Shown piece after piece: positions 33,195 through 37,117 of a stretch of DNA of 37,117 nt. The position numbers and the translations under genes are program-made. The notes beneath the pieces were generated by a model. That model did not search any database. It was not told the DNA's origin and saw only the letters and a program-made list of their open reading frames with translations. Each line of letters starts with the position of its first letter. The stretch's first letter is position 1. The DNA comes from Litorilinea aerophila. Its GTDB lineage: Bacteria; Chloroflexota; Anaerolineae; Caldilineales; Caldilineaceae. The stretch spans positions 1 through 37,117 of the forward strand of contig CAMDQF010000023.1 in the NCBI GenBank assembly GCA_945905745.1, in the 5' to 3' direction.

Positions 33195-33470
33195 CTATGA
33201 ATGCAGAGTGCGAATCGAACGAATAGCTTCGATGCTATTCTGCCAATCGATATAATCTTCCCAAGCCGGGTGAGCTACCACGCGTCCTTTGGAGATCGCC
33301 TCTTTCAAATCGACAGGCTGTAGCACTGCATAACGTTCTCGCAATTGCCCAATCTCCGCCTCGATTAATGATATTTCTCGCAAAAGAAATGCGGTCAGGC
33401 TCTGGTGAAGAAGCGTCTCTTCTGGTAGAGAGAGTTCTTCAGCTACAGCTTGCAGGGTGAGCATATCCAA
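33195..33470 (-). CDS. Small hypothetical protein, second gene of a two-gene module
   Basis: 91 aa. A helical N-terminus (LQAVAEELSLPEETLLHQSLTAFL) resembles a small DNA-binding or antitoxin-like helix set. It is followed by EIGQLRERYAVL and a tail with HPAWEDYIDW. No named family recognised. It starts 9 bp after the preceding small gene and ends 12 bp before the GH39-like gene. Confidence 0.7.
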   Translation of the reverse strand: MDMLTLQAVAEELSLPEETLLHQSLTAFLLREISLIEAEIGQLRERYAVLQPVDLKEAISKGRVVAHPAWEDYIDWQNSIEAIRSIRTLHS

Positions 33471-33479
33471 CTCCTGATT

Positions 33480-33692
33480 CTACAGATTCATCTGTAATTC
33501 CGCAATCAGTTCCTCTGCGCTTTGTGACTTCAGCTTTCCCGCCCTGAATAGTTCCAGAGAAACCTGCGCATCAGCGGCAATTTCCCTGCGTCGTTCTGCC
33601 ACATAGCGATTGTGAAGGATGTCGGCCAACATTCCTCGCTGTTCTAAAGGCAATTCCATCACCGTTTCAAGCACCTGTTCAAATGTTGTCAT
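33480..33692 (-). CDS. Small hypothetical protein, addiction-module-like
   Basis: 70 aa. The pattern FEQVLETVMELPLEQRGMLADIL, then AERRREIAADAQVSLELFRAGKLKSQSAEELIAEL is shared by many small cyanobacterial and Chloroflexota proteins that sit beside RelE/ParE-like genes. No toxin-fold gene is visible here, so the role is open. ATG 33692 is preferred over 33716 because GGGAGA precedes it. Confidence 0.72.
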   Translation of the reverse strand: MTTFEQVLETVMELPLEQRGMLADILHNRYVAERRREIAADAQVSLELFRAGKLKSQSAEELIAELQMNL

Positions 33693-33747
33693 CGTTGAAA
33701 TCTCCCGATTCCGCACTCAACCACTCGTTCCACCGACTCCTTTTCTC

Positions 33748-34746
33748 CTATCTCCGAACAAAAGTAATCCCCGTACACTGGGTACTTTCGTTGATCGTCT
33801 TGACCCATTTGGGCGATTGGGGTGTCAGATCGCCGAATCCGGTGGACTCGCTCTGACCGCTGGCGGGCATAGGGCTTGGACATTGAACCACATAAATTTC
33901 GACGGTCGTGCCGGCCGGCGCAGGGCCACCGAAGGGCGAGAAACCCCAATTGCCGTCTCCCACGCCGTCGCAACCGGAACATTTGGTGTTACGCGGGCCA
34001 TAGAAGGCGACATGGATACAGACGCCGTTTTCCAAAGAATTGTCGGCGCGCCGGGCAAAGCCGCTGAAATAGGTGCTACCTGCGTTGGGATCGCAGCGTG
34101 TCGTGTCCAAGAGAAGGAAGGGGAAGCTAGGCACGGCTGTGGCCGCGGGTTGAGCCGGGGCCACTGTGTTGGCGGGAGCTGGAACGGGCGTATTGGCAGG
34201 CGGCGGCGCGGCGGGAGCGGCGGGGATGTTGGCTGCCACCTGCACACCGCCCGTATTCTCCTGGCTGACCAATTGTCCAAAGACCCAGCCCGCCTGCCCG
34301 TTGAAGTTGATCTGCCACCAGTCGCCTGCGGGGTTCTTGCCGGTGACTGGAAAACGCTGACCGGCGTTGGCCGAGCCGATGACATTATAATTTGTGCTTG
34401 GCCCTCCGCGCACATTCATAGCGGAAGTGGTCGTCACCGAGGCTTCGGCTGGCGCGGGGGTCTCCGTGGCAGTGGGTTCGGCTGGGACAGGCGTGTCGGT
34501 GGCTGCCGCGGCGGCAGGGGCCGGGGTCGGATTAGCCGCTGCCTGGGTAGCTGCTGCGGCGGCGTCTTCGGCGGCTCGGGCTGTGGCCGCCGCGCCGGGA
34601 TCCACCGGGGCAATCACCACTTCCACAGTCGGTGTAAAGGTGGGGACTGACGTATTGGTGGGGAGCGGTGGTTCTGCCGTCGCGCCGAAATTACAGGCGG
34701 CCAGCACAACTGCGGCGGCAACGAGAACAAAAAAGCGAATACGCAT
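33748..34746 (-). CDS. SH3b-domain lipoprotein
   Basis: 332 aa. The lipobox LAAC has Cys18. An Ala/Pro/Thr-rich linker follows (about 25-105). A bacterial SH3 domain covers about 108-165 (AMNVRGGPSTNYNVIGSANAGQRF, then GWVFGQLVS). A second Ala/Pro linker leads to a Cys-containing C-terminal domain of about 130 residues (FSGFARRADNSLENGVCIHVAFYG). SH3b domains bind peptidoglycan or peptides, so a cell-surface role is likely. ATG 34746 is chosen: upstream codons derive from a repeat, and a good promoter lies at 34787-34815, inside the longer frame. Confidence 0.85.
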   Translation of the reverse strand: MRIRFFVLVAAAVVLAACNFGATAEPPLPTNTSVPTFTPTVEVVIAPVDPGAAATARAAEDAAAAATQAAANPTPAPAAAAATDTPVPAEPTATETPAPAEASVTTTSAMNVRGGPSTNYNVIGSANAGQRFPVTGKNPAGDWWQINFNGQAGWVFGQLVSQENTGGVQVAANIPAAPAAPPPANTPVPAPANTVAPAQPAATAVPSFPFLLLDTTRCDPNAGSTYFSGFARRADNSLENGVCIHVAFYGPRNTKCSGCDGVGDGNWGFSPFGGPAPAGTTVEIYVVQCPSPMPASGQSESTGFGDLTPQSPKWVKTINESTQCTGITFVRR

Positions 34747-34786
34747 TGGGCGAAAATCCTTCGTAATATTTGGCAACAATAGGCCG

Positions 34787-34815
34787 AGTATAGCACACGC
34801 CAGAGCAACGATCAA
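34787..34815 (-). promoter_or_regulatory. Promoter of the SH3b lipoprotein gene
   Basis: Minus strand: TTGATC (34815-34810), a 17-bp spacer and TATACT (34792-34787) within GTGCTATACTCGG, an extended -10. It gives a leader of about 35 nt. Confidence 0.72.
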
Positions 34816-34844
34816 AGCAGTGGGGGAGTTCCCGGAGGGAGAGT

Positions 34845-34927
34845 CATCAGTGAGCAGTGAACAGTTATCGGTGACAGGCGACGAGACCCACTGATGACTG
34901 ATGACTGATAACTGCTCACTGGTCACT
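34845..34927. repeat. TGATGAC/AGTGAAC heptad inverted repeat
   Basis: AGTGAGC AGTGAAC AGTTATC GGTGACA (34849-34876) faces TGATGAC TGATGAC TGATAAC TGCTCAC TGGTCAC (34892-34926). It fills the gap between the stop of the AAA+ gene and the next promoter, so it is a likely terminator. This family has stops in one orientation and is seen only outside genes here. Confidence 0.8.
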
Positions 34928-34929
34928 AT

Positions 34930-36408
34930 TTACTTTCTTCGAGGCCGCCCCGTCTGGTCCGCGCCGCCCCGATAACTGCGCACCTCCAGCGCGCAGACCT
35001 GGCAGCGATCGGCGTCGAAGATACGGCTGCGCAGCCACGGCTCCATCCCGTTCGGATCAGCGCTGGTGGTAATGACCGTGGGCAAATTGGCGCTGTAGCG
35101 GTAGTTGAGCAGTTGAAAAAGCTTCTCTTTGGCCCAGGGCGTAGCGCTCTCCACGCCCAGATCGTCGAAGACCAGCATTGGCGTCTTGCGGATTTCGTCG
35201 AAGCGGCGGTCATAGGGGACGGGGGATTGGGGATTGAAGGCAGCCCGCAGGAAGTCGAGGAAATCAGGGACGACCACAAACATCGCTTCTGTGTGGCCCT
35301 GCTCCCGCTGGTGGTTGGCAACCGCCGCGGCCAGATGGGTCTTGCCAGTGCCGTGGGGTCCCATCAGCACCAGCCAGCCGCTGGGATCGTTGGCAAAGTT
35401 CTGCACAGTCTGGCGCACCGTCCGCAGATTGGAGAGTTCTTCCGGTGTCAGATTGCGTCGTTGCACCTCGAAGGTGTGGAATTGCTGCTCCATATGCAGG
35501 GAAAGAGTGCTGAGATCGCTCTGCACCGAGTTGGCCCCGGAGCGATAGTCCGGCGCAACGATGTGCAGCCGCTGGACCAGATTGATGTCGAGCAGGCGAC
35601 TGCGCAGCCGCTGGTCCACATCTTCCAGCCGCTGATTGGTGGTGACAACCGTCGGCAACTGGGCGTTGTAGCGATAGTTGAGCAGTTGGAAGAGCTTTTC
35701 CTGCGCCCAGGGGGTGGCGCTCTGGCTGCCCAGATCGTCCAGAATCAGCAGACGGGTGGTGCGCACCTGCTCGAAGGTTTCGTCGTATTGGACTTCGCTG
35801 TTGGGGCCGAATGTGGCGCGCAGGTGGTCGAGCAGGTCAGGCACGACTACAAATATCGCCGACTGGTTTCTGTCCAGCCGGTCGTTGGCAATAGCAGCGG
35901 CCAGATGGGTCTTGCCACTGCCGTAACTGCCGGTCAGAATCAGCCAGCCTTCAGGATTCTGGGCAAAGGCAACAGCCGCGTCATAGGCCCGGCGCAGGGT
36001 TGCATGGCTGGGCTTGGGAAGCCAGGAGGGCTCCGGGTCGAATTCGGCAAAGGTATAGCGGGCCAGGGAGGCCAGGTTGCTCATGGCCTGGAATTCGTGG
36101 ACTCGCCGCCAGAGCCGCTCCTCCTGCTTGCAGTGACAGGGCAGGGCCTTGCCAAAATCCGGGTGGCCCAGGGGCACGTCGGCCAGGACAAAGCCAACCC
36201 CCTGACAGCGGGGACAGATTGCCGAGGCAGGCTGAAAGAGCGCCCCCGCCCGCTGCTCGGTGCGCTTGGGCAACGCGGGGGGAGGTTCCCGGTGCAATGG
36301 CTGGGGTGCTTCGTCCTCTCTCCCTCTAGCGGATGATGAGATCGGAGAACTCGTCCGGGGCATAGTTTTTGGATTTTTCCGACGCAGAATCTCGCCCAGA
36401 TCTTCCAT
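34930..36408 (-). CDS. DnaC/DnaI-like ATPase with two tandem AAA+ modules
   Basis: About 492 aa from ATG 36408. A zinc-binding segment near the N-terminus (Cys65-x2-Cys68 in CPRCQGVGF; Cys91-x-Cys93 in CHC) is like that of helicase loaders. Two complete AAA+ modules follow. Module 1 has Walker [14 protein letters not shown] (about 160-172), Walker B LLILDDLG and sensor/arginine segment LRSRLLD. Module 2 has [13 protein letters not shown] (about 350-362), MLVFDDLG and LRSRIFD. They match each other along their length, so the gene arose by internal duplication; ordinary DnaC/DnaI has one module. It overlaps the DnaD-like gene by 83 bp. An ATG at 36363 is an alternative start. Confidence 0.85.
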   Translation of the reverse strand: MEDLGEILRRKNPKTMPRTSSPISSSARGREDEAPQPLHREPPPALPKRTEQRAGALFQPASAICPRCQGVGFVLADVPLGHPDFGKALPCHCKQEERLWRRVHEFQAMSNLASLARYTFAEFDPEPSWLPKPSHATLRRAYDAAVAFAQNPEGWLILTGSYGSGKTHLAAAIANDRLDRNQSAIFVVVPDLLDHLRATFGPNSEVQYDETFEQVRTTRLLILDDLGSQSATPWAQEKLFQLLNYRYNAQLPTVVTTNQRLEDVDQRLRSRLLDINLVQRLHIVAPDYRSGANSVQSDLSTLSLHMEQQFHTFEVQRRNLTPEELSNLRTVRQTVQNFANDPSGWLVLMGPHGTGKTHLAAAVANHQREQGHTEAMFVVVPDFLDFLRAAFNPQSPVPYDRRFDEIRKTPMLVFDDLGVESATPWAKEKLFQLLNYRYSANLPTVITTSADPNGMEPWLRSRIFDADRCQVCALEVRSYRGGADQTGRPRRK

Positions 36409-37072
36409 TTGTCTCGTTTTTCCCTTCGGTCTCCCAGCGGCGCAGCACAGCCTGAATATAGCGCAGTGCCCGCTTGTTGGCAACCACCGCAATCTCAAAG
36501 GCTTCCTGAATCCACTCCGGGGGGTAGGTGCGTTCCATATCCCGCAACTGCTCGGCGATCAATTCGGTCATCAGGCCAATATTCTGCTCGTAGAGGACGA
36601 AAACATTGGGCCGCTCCACGTGCAGTCGGGCCTCGTCGGGGAGTACATTTTGTAGTTCGCTCAGTTTGCCCTGGCGAATGAGGGCTACCATCCGCCGCCC
36701 TTTGGCCGTGTTGAGAAAATACCAGTCCGCACGCAGCGGATCGGCCTCGTCGCCGGTCTCCACATCCATGCGCAAAAAAGTATTGCGGGCCACCGCCCGT
36801 TCCAGCGCGTCTTCCAAGGCAGCCTGGGGCGTGCGCAGATCGCTTTCCAAATTAAGACTGTTCAGCAGCCGTTCGTCGGCCCGCAGATCGCTGCCAGCCA
36901 AGTAGCGCAGTTCGCCGCTCTGCTCATTGAGCAGCCAGAAGGCATAGACAGTCAGCTTCAATTCGGCCAGATCATCGATCTGGGGCAGAAGATCGGTGAA
37001 GAAGCTGTCCGGCACAATCACCGGGCGCTGTTTTTCCGGAAAGCCGATAAAGCCGGGTAATGTCTTTGGCAT
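36326..37072 (-). CDS. DnaD-like primosome protein
   Basis: 248 aa. The C-terminal part (about 155-215) fits the DnaD/DnaB_2 domain: [32 protein letters not shown], then [20 protein letters not shown] with the usual YIxxILxxW-type end. The N-terminus ([17 protein letters not shown]) is the likely winged-helix domain. DnaD-type proteins help load the replicative helicase, so the overlap with a DnaC/DnaI-like gene downstream fits a helicase-loading operon. ATG 37072 lacks a clear ribosome site. A TGGCAGG tandem repeat lies just upstream. Confidence 0.83.
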   Translation of the reverse strand: MPKTLPGFIGFPEKQRPVIVPDSFFTDLLPQIDDLAELKLTVYAFWLLNEQSGELRYLAGSDLRADERLLNSLNLESDLRTPQAALEDALERAVARNTFLRMDVETGDEADPLRADWYFLNTAKGRRMVALIRQGKLSELQNVLPDEARLHVERPNVFVLYEQNIGLMTELIAEQLRDMERTYPPEWIQEAFEIAVVANKRALRYIQAVLRRWETEGKNETNGRSGRDSASEKSKNYAPDEFSDLIIR

Positions 37073-37085
37073 AGCGAGTCAGGAG

Positions 37086-37113
37086 TGGCAGGTGGCAGGT
37101 GGCAGGTGGCAGG
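37086..37113. repeat. TGGCAGG heptad tandem repeat, four perfect copies
   Basis: Four uninterrupted TGGCAGG units at the edge of the window, 14 bp upstream of the DnaD-like start codon. The unit has no stop in any frame or strand. A second arm may lie beyond the window. Confidence 0.85.
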
Positions 37114-37117
37114 TTAC

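Noticed and set aside
33748-34926. Longer form of the SH3b lipoprotein starting at 34926
   Set aside because: The first 60 codons come from a heptad repeat and intergenic sequence and would include the promoter. The lipobox signal peptide starts at 34746.
31776-36336. Plus-strand frames opposite the GH39-like gene and the AAA+ gene
   Set aside because: They are shadows of strongly conserved minus-strand proteins with catalytic motifs.

Overview
The window reads like a chromosomal segment of a Chloroflexota bacterium (Anaerolineae or Caldilineae type). This is an inference from gene content and style, not from a marker gene. The signs are high GC, many Thr/Pro-rich single-pass surface proteins, GT-C type membrane proteins, a DnaD plus DnaC/DnaI-like pair, and numerous short-period inverted repeats between and inside genes. 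I saw no rRNA, tRNA, transposase, phage gene or CRISPR array.

Layout. 1-2.1 kb: a hybrid sensor kinase (ATPase, two receivers, Hpt) lacking its phosphoacceptor-histidine domain. 2.3-3.9 kb (-): a gamma-glutamyltransferase split by a one-base frameshift in a C5 run. 4.2-9.6 kb (+): three coupled genes for membrane or surface proteins of unknown role. 9.6-11.0 kb (+): promoter, T-box leader with a UUC specifier, and pheS without pheT. 11.1-11.9 kb (-): HpcH/HpaI-type aldolase. 12.0-13.9 kb (+): polytopic PTPS-related membrane protein. 13.9-15.2 kb (-): YcaQ/AlkZ-like winged-helix protein. 15.6-16.8 kb (+): soluble reductive-dehalogenase-like two-[4Fe-4S] protein. 16.9-21.7 kb (-): MFS transporter, MDR dehydrogenase, SRPBCC protein and four small SnoaL/NTF2-fold proteins. 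21.9-22.6 kb (+): a two-gene module that may be toxin-antitoxin. 22.7-28.2 kb (-): a double-cupredoxin lipoprotein and a very large multicopper oxidase whose last domain lies behind an in-frame TAG. 28.4-29.1 kb (-): DUF3307-like membrane protein. 29.3-33.7 kb (-): GT39-like glycosyltransferase, GH39-like glycosidase and two small genes. 33.7-34.7 kb (-): SH3b lipoprotein. 34.9-37.1 kb (-): a helicase-loader-like ATPase with two complete AAA+ modules, and a DnaD-like protein.

Two signals are not explained by ordinary gene content. (1) Dispersed repeats of period 7 (units such as GGGGATT, AATTCAC, CGTGAAA, GTGCGTA, TTTTGCC, GTCGTCT, TGGCAGG), often as inverted pairs, lie at gene ends and are also translated in frame inside at least three genes. 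Unit families that contain a stop in one orientation occur inside genes only in the readable orientation. They resemble the heptanucleotide STRR repeats described in filamentous cyanobacteria. (2) An almost identical 22-bp palindrome lies exactly 26 bp upstream of a TATWCT -10 element in front of two unrelated minus-strand transcription units, the SnoaL cluster and the cupredoxin/multicopper oxidase pair. This suggests a shared regulator.
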